Under the pieces are notes generated by a model that saw only the letters and a list, made by a program, of their open reading frames with translations, was not told the DNA's origin and did no database searches. DNA of 64,000 nt from Thalassia testudinum. Its lineage: Eukaryota; Streptophyta; Magnoliopsida; Alismatales; Hydrocharitaceae. Below are positions 23,651 through 35,416 of this stretch, one piece after another (within the stretch, counting starts at the first letter, position 1; each line of letters opens with the position of its first letter). The position numbers were made by a program, and so were the translations under genes. The stretch covers positions 42,666,001-42,730,000 of the forward strand of contig JAZHRO010000050.1 of assembly GCA_037157565.1 (NCBI GenBank), written 5' to 3'.

Positions 23651-23889
23651 AATTTTTTTTTTAATTGTAAAAATTATGGGAAACATCTGCTATTCTAAAT
23701 ATAAATTATTTAAAAACTAAAAAGTTTCGTAATACTATTATACCTAAAGAAACACCTCTTTTATACAAAATGTCGAGAATGAAAATAAGTTTCATATTCC
23801 ACAAAAATAAAGTATGAAATAGAAGTTTCAAAATGAAATATTTACATATAAAAGAAAACATGTAAAAATAAAGAAAAAAAGATAATATC

Positions 23890-25849
23890 AAAACACTACT
23901 GTATCGATGCCACCAGCTCCACCAGCCCCACCCATGTCGTTGTTGTCTCATCTGTGGTGGTGTAATCAGATGAAGACGGATGCTCTGACTGTCCCTTCTT
24001 CAAAAGAAGGGATAGAAGCTGCTAAATTTTATTATTCATCTTACTCATCTGAGACTACATGGCATCCATCTAATTCTTCATCTCTGCCTCTCTCTTCTCC
24101 CTTTCCTCCTCTCATCTCTATAGTTTATCGATCTTTTGGTTCAACTGATTGACGACAGTAGATGAGACGACCTCTTTCCTTCCATACCAACTGGATAAGG
24201 TGTGCACCCTCCTCGCACTACGAATGAAACCACCGTGGTCTGGTGGCATCAATCTCCTAAATGCCTCCTCTAGATCGAAAGGCTACTAGACACTGTTGGA
24301 GGTCTCATCCTTGGGGGGATGCACTAAGTGAACCATTCTCTCCTAAATGTTTTAAAAATTATTATTATAATATATACATACAAAGTTATAAAGTTTTTGA
24401 ATTTAGAAAACTTACATGAATCTGCTGGTATGACTCATGAATCTACTTACGAGTACCCTCAGCTGCAACCTTACTATGGGTGACCTCGTAAATGTCCATC
24501 CTAGTCATCTCCCTCCCATCATGCAAAGCGAACTAAAAATATGAAAATGATACAATTTTATTAAGATAATCTCTAAAGTAAATTAACTTTCAAGTGAGAA
24601 GTTGTTATAATAAACTTACATAATGGCTCTTGACCGTCTGAATGCTTCTTTGACCCAAACAGTGGGTCTATCTGGAGTTTTGGACCTATTAGCCTTATTT
24701 TTCCTTGCTTGCTCCTATAATAAAAGCATATGTATATAAATTACTAAACCAATTGACCTTTTATTATTAATTTAAGATATGTGAAATTAATATAAACATT
24801 TAGAATCAATTACCAACATCTGATTTGGGATCTAGCCAATGCTCACATACCTTCTAGTGTTCAGGCATGACATCAAGAGGGCAATTTTCCATTACCTTCT
24901 TGGGCGACCTATCTGAGAAAACTTGAATAACGAATATCAAAGGTTATAAATAATATGTGAAAATCATATGCATAATAAACATGTAAATGTTTAAAAAATT
25001 TTACTTTTCTCTTGGTCTCCGTCCTCCAATCTCTGTGGAGCTTGCCGATGGGCTTAAGGATATACCTAGAGGCATTGGGGTCGTCACCCTAATCATAAGT
25101 CACCTACATTTATTTTGAGAAAAATATCAACCTTACATAAAAATAATTTAAAGATGAAGTTGTAGAAGTAATATTTAAGATTTGTTGCATTACCTCCAAC
25201 TGTTGAAGAAGCTACCTTTTTAACTCTGCAGGCACCCTCCTTCAATTGAAGTAGTAAAGTGGCACGACAGACTTCACCATCATGCCCACTCAACTGATGA
25301 AGCCCAAGTAATTCTCTACCTCTCCCGTGGTTCTAAGCCTGATTGTTACTCTCAGGCCCTCGAGGATACGTCGAAAATCTAGATTTTTTGTCTTCCCCCA
25401 TCCTTTTCTTACTCTACCTGTGTAGACATTAATATATTCATTATATATATCAAATATATAATAATTTTTAAAATATAAATAAAATTACTTCTTAAAAGTA
25501 CAAGAGTTCTTACCAACGCTTCTACCCACCACGCTCGGGTCCACATGTACTCGAGAAGTACTCTTAACCTGCTCATCCTTCCCCTCATCCCCCTCCAACT
25601 CATCGTTTTCATCCTTGTTCTCCTCCTTTGATGCCCACAACACCAGCTAATAATCTGGATCAGCTAGTGCTCACTCTAGCTCAGTAGGAGGAATCTCCTT
25701 CCCCTTTCCCTTCTCCTTTGCATATATGACATCACGAGATCATGCCAGGTCTCCATGTCATAGAAAACATGACTGAGAGAGTGTCTGGTGTTGGGGGGCT
25801 ATCTGAGCTTGGTGCTCGGGCTGGGTGGATGGTTGTGTCTGAGAGGGAG
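23890..25849 (-). pseudogene. CACTA second ORF (plant Ptta/En/Spm transposase-like), left part
   Basis: Minus strand, apparently spliced. Recognisable blocks, in order from high to low coordinates: a low-complexity S/P/T-rich N-terminal region (25849-25600); DPNASRYILKPIGKLHRDW near 25060; KNKANRSK followed by TPDRPTVW near 24690, ending at a GTAAG donor; an exon starting at 24534 with REMTRMDIYEVTHSKV; and a Q/E-rich, coiled-coil-like C-terminal stretch (24150-23950). KNKANRSK and the E-x-TH block are typical of the plant transposase family PF03004. In-frame stops (for example after EGTRK) show decay. The N-terminus continues beyond solo LTR G at 28505. Confidence 0.65.
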
Positions 25850-28504
25850 TGATGATGACATCATCATGAGCCATAAATAGCTTTAATTAATTAAAATCAA
25901 GTGACAAATGATCCTACATAACCGCCTGAGGGTCATAATTCACAGTTTTAACATCATATCATGAAAGCAGAGTAACCATGAGGTTTGCCAGGGGTTAATC
26001 TAAGGTCTAATGAGCATTAAAGTCTAATAAGAGGGTCCACACAGAAAGAAACAGGATTTCACGCATTTCGAGAACTGATACAGCACTTAAAACCCTAATT
26101 TTAGACTCGCCTGAATTACTGAGGTTTTGGTCAGGATAAAATTCATCTAAACCTTCTAAAATTCATAGAAAAATATTCCTTGAGGTTTGGTACCCTTGAT
26201 TTGACCATTTGGAACACATTTTGACCTTAAACAGAGTCACTGACATAGTTCTACCTTAATTTGGGTTTCTACACAAATTATCCAGTCAAACTTGATTAAA
26301 ACTGAAATCCAACTTCTCCATCAAATTTGTTGGGTCTAAATTAGGTATGTAATAAAATTTGGGTCCAATCCAAGTTCATCTTGACCTAGTTTGCAGTCTA
26401 GTTCCTTAAAACTCTATTCTTCACATACAAGCCCTTAACTTTTGAATTTATTTACAAATAGCCCCATAAGTTTGTCATCTTCTTCGCAAGTAGATCCCTA
26501 CCACCATTAGAGGTCAACCGACCTCCAAGCAGCCTTTGAACAAGCCTAATCCTACTCGAATCATCATCAAATCCCACCAAATTTGGTGGGATTGATGTTC
26601 ACACCATGAAGAATTGATTGGGACCAATCTTAGATCCCAAATCTCATCTGAATGCCCAAGCGAACCCATGAGATTCATGGGTATCTTGTGCTGCAATCAC
26701 AAGCCAAATTGGGCTTGTTTCTTGATCTAGAGCTTGGTTTAGAGCTCTATAAAAGCTCCAGATTCTCAAACCATGTTCCTTAGCTCAGTTTTGGCCACAA
26801 CTCTTCACCAAATTTCCCTATCTGACCACCTCCACCGTAGCTCCAGTGACTCCTCTCCATCCTCCATCTTTGCCCGTTACCACATACCATAGGCAGTGGG
26901 AACGTCTTCATCTCCTTCCTCCGCTCCTCGCCAGCCACAGTAGGAGCTCCTAGATCCCCTCATCGTCTCCCCCCTTCCATCGGAGAATTCATCTTCTTCA
27001 TGTCCAGCCATCACACCAGCATGGAAATCTCCTTCCCCTTCATCCTTTAGTTAGGTCTAACATCTTCCTCTTCTCCTCCTAAATCTCCCTATCCTTTTCT
27101 TTCCCTATTTCGACCAACAACTTTCCCTCAATTGCACCTTCTTCCTCCGCTCTGGTCGAGCTCTAACGAGGCCTTCCCGACTCCACAAACCACCAAAACA
27201 CCCTGCTACCAGTCCCAAAAGCCCCGCCATCCTTTGCCCAGCAAAACCCCTCAAGAAATTGAGGGGATTGACTCATCAAATGGTCTACCAAACACACCCA
27301 CCTCCAAACACTTTCCCTAACTTCGCCCGACCACAATATGCACCCACACACCATGCAACCACCTCCATGGCCTTCGCCGTCCTCAGGTGAACCTCCTGAG
27401 ATGTTTTGACGTGGCCGTGAGGCCTTATTCCCTATTTCAGGTATTCACCATCACTTACCATCGCCACCATCATCTCCGCCCCTGCTAGCAGTGTTCCAAC
27501 AACTATCACCGCTACTTCCAACTCCAGGTGCTACGAACTTGCCTCAGGACACCATCTGGAGCTTCAATTGACCTTCCCAACAATTGCAGCTCCATCAATC
27601 GAAGAATCTGCACGATTGCTACGCACAAGGAAAAGAGGATGGGACATAGTCCCACCCTGTAATTGGAAAAGTAGACTGTTGGGTATAAGACGATTTTGTG
27701 ATATCAGTTGTCCACCCAAGACATCGAGGGTTGAGTCCTCGCTCACCCACTTAAGCACACCTTGCCTACGAATGTAGGCCTGGTCCTTGTTCACAACCCG
27801 AATACCCAACCGTATAGCCGATTACACCTGGGTTTGAGACAGAAGAAAGGAGGAGAGACTTCTAAGAGGGGGGAGGGTTTTGCTATGTGATCCTTTGCCA
27901 TGCCCTGTGTTGAAGAGAGAGGCTCTCCACAATTAACCTCTGAGGAAGGGAAGGCTTTGAAGAGGAAGAAGAAGGCTCTCTGAAGAGCCTTGCCCTTGTG
28001 TGTGCCTTCTGTGAGGCACTATGCTATGCTCTGTTAAGTCGTCTGATACAAATAAGGCAACGTCTGATTTGATTTGATTCTGAGAACTGTTGAATTATTT
28101 AAGTATTAAGTAACATTGATTAAATCAATTGAGATACTATTTTATTATTTGAAATAACTTGAATATGAGATGCATGCTTAATTAGAGAACCCAATTGGTG
28201 ATCTAAATCACCACTTTTTAGATTCTCTTTATTCTTTTTGTCTCTTCATCATCTGAGATACAATAGATTACATTGAATATCAATTTGATCAGCTTCATTT
28301 ATTGAATATCAATTATTGTGATCAATTTATTGTGCTCATCCATTTGAAATGAAGATTATTGTGCGAGTTCCATATTTGCTCCCTGCAAATGATCTCAGAC
28401 TCCCTTTAGATTCTGAGTTTATAAATTTAAATGTTCGTTGTAAGATTTTGTCAATTATACTACGACGCATACTTTTCTTAACACTCGACGAAACTGTAAC
28501 AACA
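25850..28504 (+). mobile_element. Solo LTR G in the CACTA second ORF
   Basis: About 2655 bp, starting TGATGATGACATCATCATGA (compare TGATGAGAACCTCATCATGA of C) and ending CTGTAACA. Flanks GGGAG (25845-25849) and TGGAG (28505-28509) form a 5-bp target duplication with one mismatch. The host reading frame resumes across the insertion. TATA CTATAAAAG at 26747-26755; U5-like CTCCCTG block near 28379. No internal region, so it is a solo LTR. Small ORFs at 27132-27809 are not supported as genes. Confidence 0.8.
26510..26682. repeat. Inverted-repeat array in the U3 of LTR G
   Basis: GAGGTC/GACCTC (26510-26525), a perfect 24-bp palindrome at 26570-26593 (arms AATCCCACCAAA), and ACCCATGA/TCATGGGT (26664-26671 with 26675-26682). 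The last is 64 bp before the TATA box. Confidence 0.8.
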
Positions 28505-28560
28505 TGGAGCCTTCTTACTGACTTTTTTCTTAAACCCCTTCACATGCAATAACAAATAAA
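28505..28560 (-). pseudogene. CACTA second ORF, short segment right of LTR G
   Basis: The minus-strand reading GFKKKVSKKAP runs into SLSDTT left of the LTR once the insertion and duplicated target are discounted. This shows that G interrupts an open frame. Confidence 0.5.
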
Positions 28561-28729
28561 TAAAAAAGTAGTACAGCTGAAAATAATATATAAAGCATTA
28601 ATGTAAAAATAAACAATTACATAAAGTAAACCTATAATGAAACAAATACACAAAGGAAGTACAGAAACACGAAAATATAAAATGCATAAGTAAAATAAAA
28701 ATAAAACAAAGTAAAGAAATTATTACTAA
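28561..28729. other. AT-rich spacer between the two CACTA ORFs
   Basis: A-rich sequence with no ORF; probably the intergenic spacer or an intron of the CACTA element. Confidence 0.4.
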
Positions 28730-30480
28730 CCTTAAATATTCACATCTATTTCATTTGAATCTATATGACCTTCTTCCATTAATTCTTAATATGCCTCATA
28801 TTGTGCATCAAAATGATTGCATAGTACTATTCTTATTGTTATAACCCAACCTCTTTGACAATTATCAGGGATGTAAAACACTTCTACTGCTTGACATGCC
28901 AATGTGAATGGTTCAAAAGACTAAAGAATTTGATGATTACAATTTAAACTCAAGAAATTTCATTTTTTATCAATTTTGAAACCATGCCCTCTTTAAAAAC
29001 ATCAAACTAATGACATTTAAATAAGACAACTCTGTGATCATATCTGTAGCTGATCTCAACAATTTCATGGATTTCACCGTAGTATCCATCTATACCGGTG
29101 GTAATATCAGAATTAACAACTCCAACCTGTTGTGTAACCTTTCTATCATCAATTTCTTTTATTCTGAATCTAAACCCATTTATTATATACCCAGAGTGGT
29201 AATGTGCATAATGTAATGGTGTATCAGCAATTACATCAAAATCTGGTATCCATTATGGGTCCTTATCCTCTTTCAATTGATTAACAAGATTGTTAAACCA
29301 ATTCAAGAAGTAAAATTCATATGTACTTGAATGAGATAATCATTCGAATTCCTCATAGAATAGATCAATCTCTGGAATTTGCTTTAAAATATATAGATGT
29401 GCCCAATGTCTATCAATTTCTGAAATTAGCTTGTGTTCTGTATGAAGAATCGACCTTCCTCTAATATCAAAAATCAATAGACATTCTTCATCCTTGTCAT
29501 TATATTCCCCCTCATAGTTCCTTTAAAGTTTATTAAAGCAGTTATCTGTTTCATTCATGTACATAGAGGTAAAATTTATATACTCCTCCATGAGATAACC
29601 CTCTACAATTGAACCTTTCATCTTGGCCTTATTCAAGACATAATCTTTTAGCTTTCTCAAAAAATGCTCCACAGGATACATCCATCTGAATTGTATAGGT
29701 CCACTGATTCTCAATTCATTTGCAAGATGCAACATGAGATGAAACATTACATCGAAGAAGGCTGGAGGAAAAATTTGTTCCATCTTACAGAGAGTAATCA
29801 CTATTTATTTATTCCAGTGGTCCAGCATATCATTTTGTAGTGTCTTTGAACAAACAACTTTGAAAAATCTGCTCATTTCTGTGAATGAATCAACAACTGG
29901 CTCAGGCAGTATCTCCTGTATCGCCAGTGGAAACAATACTTGCATATAAACATGGGAGTCGTGACTTTTCAAGCCAAATATCTTCTTTTACGCTTCATTC
30001 ACACAATGGGAAAGTTACGACGAAAAATCATCTGGCACCCGAATGTCTTTTAAGAAGAAGAACATCTACTCTTCTGATTGTGATTCAAATTGTAAATACC
30101 AGGTGGGATGTAGCCATCCTCCTCATGAATATGCAACTCAGGACATATCCCCAAACTCTTCATGTCTTGTTTTCACCGTGCCCTTTGGATCATCGTCAGA
30201 TTTAATATGTCTAAGATATTGTCCATCACATTCTTTTCAATGTGCATAACATCTAAATTATGGCATATTGTAACATCTTTTCAGTATGCTATCTCCATAA
30301 AAAGAATGTTTTGCTTTCGAAACCCAGAATTTTCAAGGTCATCTGATCTTGTTTGAATGGTCGACCTAACTGTATCTCACCCATTTCTTGTAATCTCTCC
30401 ATGATAACCTAACCCGGCAACCTGAGAGAATATGTACTAAGTTTATTCTTTGGATTTTTCTTTGAATACCTGGTGAGGTG
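28730..30480 (-). pseudogene. tnpD: CACTA TnpD transposase, C-terminal half
   Basis: Minus strand. From 30480 down: a block with MERLQEMGEIQLGRPF, then a degraded segment equivalent to the conserved HNLDVMHIEKN region (about 30330-30150), then GLKSHDSHVYMQVLFPLAI near 29970, and a 92-aa open stretch (29801-29523) with ITLCKMEQIFPPAFFDVMFH and FRWMYPVEHFLRKLK. These are hallmarks of the DUF4218-type region of plant TnpD proteins. Further on, GFRFRIKEIDDRKV and RVVLFKCH (about 29190-29010) correspond to the DUF4216-type region, and ACQAVEVFYIPDN (about 28900-28860) to the C-terminus. Frameshifts and stops are frequent. The N-terminal half lies at 49400-49922 and 63813-64000. Confidence 0.8.
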
Positions 30481-33400
30481 TGGCTCATCCTAGCTAAATC
30501 TCCAAGCTAAGCTAGAAACTAGGTTGAACATTATCTTACTAACATGATAAATAAGTTAAGTGTGGGAATTAATGAAAATAGCCTAAAACAGTAATTCTAT
30601 TTTAAAAACGCATAATTAGGTCATATTTTGAGATATTCTATACATAAAACATACTTGGATGATCTGAATGTCAATTGAACACCAATTTGAGCTTGAAAGT
30701 AAAAATCAATGGTTGAATTATATTCTAATGTGTTCCATTAATATGCCATAAAATGTTCATTGCATTCTGACAACATTAGGACCTTGTATTTAATGTTTTT
30801 TAATTAGGTCCTTCTTATACAATCAAGTCTTCACATTTTCTTAAGCTAAAACATTCCAAGAACTCATCTGCAATCATTCAGGGACCCGTTGGTCATAGTT
30901 CTCTTTACTTATGGGCTCTCTTGCTAATGTCATATTGTTTCGCCTCTTTTAGGCCTCAATATAAATTCACCTTTACACCTAGGAACTCTTCTCGCATACT
31001 GTTCATGCGCAAAGAACACATGCAATAGCCACCGTCCATTCCCTCCACCATTGATCCAATAATGGATCTTGATTGAACATTCAATCGCTGGTGCACACCT
31101 AATCACGTCGGTCTCTAGATCTGATCCAACGGCTAGTTTTATCACAAAAGTTCCCACTCTCAGCCATTTCCTTAGCCGTTGATCTGTAAATGCTCACACC
31201 TACACTACCCGGTCACTCCCTACTCCTCACACCAATATAAGCACCTCCATACCCACTTGTGTGAGGCTATCAACTCCCTCCCTTTGAGCTGATCCCTTCA
31301 TCCAACCCTCCAACTCCATTTTCCCCTTCCTCGGTGGTCGGTGACAGCAGCCACTTTCTCCCTCAGTTCTTCCCCTTCAACAACCAGGCGTTGGTCCCAG
31401 AGAGCCTCCTTTTTCCGCTGGAGGTTCCTCTCCTTTTGTCCTCTTCAGCCATCAGTTGTTGATCCCATAGAGTCACCTTCATCCTTAAGCTAGATTTAAT
31501 TGCTTTCCTAGTGTAGTTTACTACTTTATTAGTTAGATTTAATACTTTTCTAGCTTAATTGGATAGTTTAGATTAGAATTCATCGTTCAATTGTGTTAGA
31601 ATAGGAGTAGATTAGAGTTAGCACTTCACTTCTTAGATTCTACCTCTATAATCAATCCTGATCATAGAGTAATCCGCACTCATCCAGTTGATCAAAAATC
31701 TTCCCTCGCACTTCATGATCACTTTCATACACTTCGCTTACTATTTTAATCGCAATTCACCCGCCCTCCATCATAGCCATTTTAGATCTAAAGCTTTCTA
31801 GCTTTTAGATCTCAAGTGCTCTTAATTCCACTTGAGGGTTTGTCCATTCATCTCATTTGATCACAAGGACCCTCCCTTTGATTTGAATTGAGCTAATTTG
31901 ATTGATTTATTTTAATTTGATTCCCATGCTTGATTGATGAATTTTTGGAGTAATGTGGTTTTAATCAAGTTTAATTGATCAAATTGAGTTTATATCAGTG
32001 TACTTGGATTGATTGCGATGGGTGTGAGCTATTTGGATTTAGTTTTAATCGCTTCTTAAGCTTATGCATAATTTTTATTTCGATACTATTTTATGTTCAT
32101 CACTGGAAAGCATGGTTGAGGAAAATCCAATGCACAAATTTGAGGCCATTACAATGATCTAATTATTTTATAAGGGTCATATAAGATCTTTGAACACTAA
32201 TTAATAGTGTGCAGAGATCCTAGCTGATCAAGTTAGTCTAGCGATTCAGATTAAAAACCCAAGTGGGCAATAGCCTGATCTCAGGTCAAATGAGTTTTAA
32301 TCTACATTTCAGAATTGAATGAAGTCTAAGATGATATAATGATGTTCTGAATTTTGTTTTGAGGAAATTTGAAATCTTGATTTGATTCCTTTCCTTTATG
32401 GTGTCTATAGCATAAGAGAAGAGATTGATTAGGGTTTCTGAAGCTTTTGAGATTTGGATCTAGTTTTGCATGATTTCAAATCCTCTAACAAGTATTTACA
32501 ACACCTGAGAATGAGGTTTCAATGTTTTGAATGAAATTTTGAGCTTATTGGTTTTGATGCCCAGGTCTAATGTGAACTCAGTACCTAAGCATTCATTCAC
32601 TATTCTGGAGTTATCAGACAAGATTTACAAATGGTTTCTTTATCAAGGAAATGTATTTGAGTAATAGCATAAGTTTTTGGGACTTTCAAAATAGTTCTAA
32701 AGTGTTTTTGGATAGTAAAGGTTGTACTAAATGATCTAAATGAAGTTATAACAGAGAATTTTCAATAAGGAGTCTATTTTGGATCTAGGATTAAATGAGA
32801 GCTTCACTGAGAATTTGGAATGAAAAATGCATAGACTTGTTTTCAGATGATAAAAGAAAATTTGTACTGAGGAGATCAGGCTTTAATTAGACACAAATCC
32901 CTCTTTGACAATACAATGAGTTAGGACCTGCTGGAAATTGAAACTGAAGATATGAGTTGATTCTACTGAGTGCTTAAAGTTTAAATGTATTCTCCAAGCT
33001 ATTCTAATGTTAGATCAACTTAAGAAGCATTCATGTACAAATGATCAATTTTAGTTTGCATCAAAGAGTTGCAAATCTATAATTGAGATTCTTTGTCAGC
33101 AATCAAAGTTGTTAACTATATAAATCACATTTTAATGATGGACATATGCATTTATATCATAGTATAAGTGTGATTCTGGTTTCCATTGATATATGTAAGT
33201 TTCTCATAATTGATTTTTTATTCCCAAAATGTTCAGATAACTTCTATGGCTTTGAAATAATTTGTAATCCATTATAAAGCCTTGTAGAAATTTCTATCGA
33301 CAATGAGCAATGTGAATTCTATCCAAAAAAGTGTTTTGATCATTAATTCAATGAATAAATCATGTGTTTGAGGCTAAATCCAATCTGGTCAGATGCTGGA

Positions 33401-33789
33401 TGTTTATACTACCTTATTATTTCATTCCAGCACTTTAGATGAGTTTTTAAGGCTTTGAGTTTAAGTCTTACACCCTTTAAAAAGCCATGTCTTACCCAAC
33501 TTGTAAAGATAGAAAAAAAATACAAAAATAATGTAAATAAATAAAAGAAAAGTGTCTTGAGTAAGAATAGGGTTAGCTTTAGGTGTGCGTCAAGTTAGGT
33601 TAGGTTTCAAGTCCTATAAATAGTAGAACATACCGGTAGATGTCTAAGTCTTCTTTGGTATGAAATAAAAGAAAAACACACAAAAACAACAAAAAGAGTT
33701 CTTCTCCTCTCTTCTCAAATTTCCTCCCTCTTCTCCTATCTCTATGAAACACTAAAAGAAAATAAAAATCTGAAAAGCTTCAAAAATCC

Positions 33790-34600
33790 ATAAAAATACC
33801 TTGTATATAGTATTTATACTTGTATATAATATAATATTAAGTTAATTGTATATAGTAACTTATATATCCATAATGTATGTAAATAACTTATATATCTATT
33901 ATATTTACTTAAGTGAGTAATTATGTTAAGCTATTCAGTATGTAGTTTAATAATATAATTATATACTTATTTATTTATAGTATATATACATAATCCTAAG
34001 TATTTATAAATAGATATGTATATACTTCTATTTATAATTTTAATTGTAGATATAATTTAAAGTACTTATAATGTACAGTAATATATCCCTATATTTATGT
34101 ATTTATTTATATACTGTACATATTACGTTTATAAGTTAATTAGTTATATTATTAAGTTAATGTGATTTAAATTAGTAATTTAATGAATTATTAAAGTAAA
34201 TTATGTTGTACATGTGCATACAGTAGTTTTAAGTATTTTTAAGATATTTATAACTTATTTATACTATAGGATAGTGTTTATACTATATATATGTATATAT
34301 GTATAAAATGTGTAATTAAATGTATATAAATCAAAATAAATAAATAAAAATAAATTAAAAATCTTTAATAATAAGTTAACAATATACGTTAACTAATTTA
34401 TAAGCCAATTGTACAATTAATTCATTAATTTATATTTTAATTAAGAAATTAAATAATAAACCAAAGTGTATTTATGCTTAACTTTAACAACTTTTTAAAT
34501 ATATTTATATATTTAATTACTATAAAATAATTATACCAATAAGTAGCTCTATTTATAGGCTACCTGTGTATATAATTTATTATAAATTAATTAATAATTT
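33790..34600. repeat. Extremely AT-rich tract
   Basis: Long run of TA-rich words (TATATA, AATTAA, TTATTTA) with almost no G or C and no ORF. Similar in composition to matrix-attachment-like DNA, but no function can be shown. Confidence 0.6.
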
Positions 34601-34984
34601 AAGCATTATATTAAGCCTCAAAGTCACCAATAAACTCCAACCTGGCATGCCAGAATGGTGCCACATCAAAAAGATTCAACTACTTGTAGCGTTATTTAAA
34701 GAAAGCCGCTCGTAAGCTCCTTGTCCCAAGAGTAGGGGTCGGATTCCATAGCAATTAGTAAACCTGGTTATACGTTAGCCCTAGTGTGGGCATAAGCTCA
34801 GAGCCATTCTTGTGGGCTTGTATAGGCTCAAAACCATGCAAAAATCAACCTAATAAACACTAGGGCCCAAGATTAGTAGTGGTCGATCTGGCCCCTATGA
34901 GTTGTTGATCCTACGAAGGGTTGGGCCCACAAATCACTAATTTTTGGTTAAGTGAAGGGTAAACTTGGGTTAAATTAAAAATGG

Positions 34985-35280
34985 TTAAGTCTGAGTGTTG
35001 AGTTAGTATATGTGTGTTGTATAGACCAAGTGTTGAGTAGTATAAGTATGTGTGTTGTATATATATAGTATAAGTATTAGTTAGTATAAATGTATATACG
35101 TAGGTAAAGAGTTTATATTAGTAAATATATAATATATACACTATTTTTGCCTTGTATATATGTGCTTTTAAAAAGGTTTTTAGTGGCATTTAGAGATGTT
35201 AGTATACATAGTTATATATGTTAGTATAGTTAGTTATATATGTTAGTATAGATAGTCTTTTTATGCCTATATTAAGGCAT
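34985..35280. repeat. Imperfect short tandem repeats (GTTAGTATA type)
   Basis: Variants of GTTAGTATA(G/C)(A)TAGTTATATAT recur about every 20-25 bp between 35190 and 35260, and looser GTATAAGTAT/GTGTTGTATA variants occur at 35000-35100. A simple-sequence-like expansion next to the D insertion. Confidence 0.6.
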
Positions 35281-35416
35281 TAATTAGATAGTATTATACA
35301 TAACTAACCTAAATTAGTTTAGATTAATTTTTAATGCCTTTCTACCATTTTATATATTTGAAGCATTGTCAATAACACTTATTAATTCATTTTTGTATAT
35401 AATTGACTTAGCTTAG

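Larger units (their letters stand above)
30481..35411. other. Unassigned insertion-like region, probably LTR-derived
   Basis: No coding sequence. It separates two halves of TnpD that should be adjacent, so it must be inserted material. The start (TGAGGTGTGGCTCATCCTAG near 30476) weakly resembles the TGATG...CATCATGAGCC start of LTRs C, G and H. TATA-like CCAATATAAG near 31230 is preceded by an inverted repeat (GATCCAACGGCTA 31123-31135 with TAGCCGTTGATC 31173-31184), the promoter layout of those LTRs. A second TATA-like CCTATAAATAG is near 33613. No clear right end, PBS or PPT was found; sequence after D (49189-about 49400) may belong to it. Confidence 0.4.

Noticed and set aside
27132..27809. 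Small ORFs in LTR G as a possible gene
   Set aside because: Short, overlapping on both strands, inside a solo LTR with intact edges, and no recognisable domain.
31230..33700. Possible host gene with promoter (TATA-like sites at 31230 and 33613 and CT-rich leaders)
   Set aside because: No ORF above 60 codons or splice pattern follows. The promoter layout matches the LTRs and the region interrupts TnpD.
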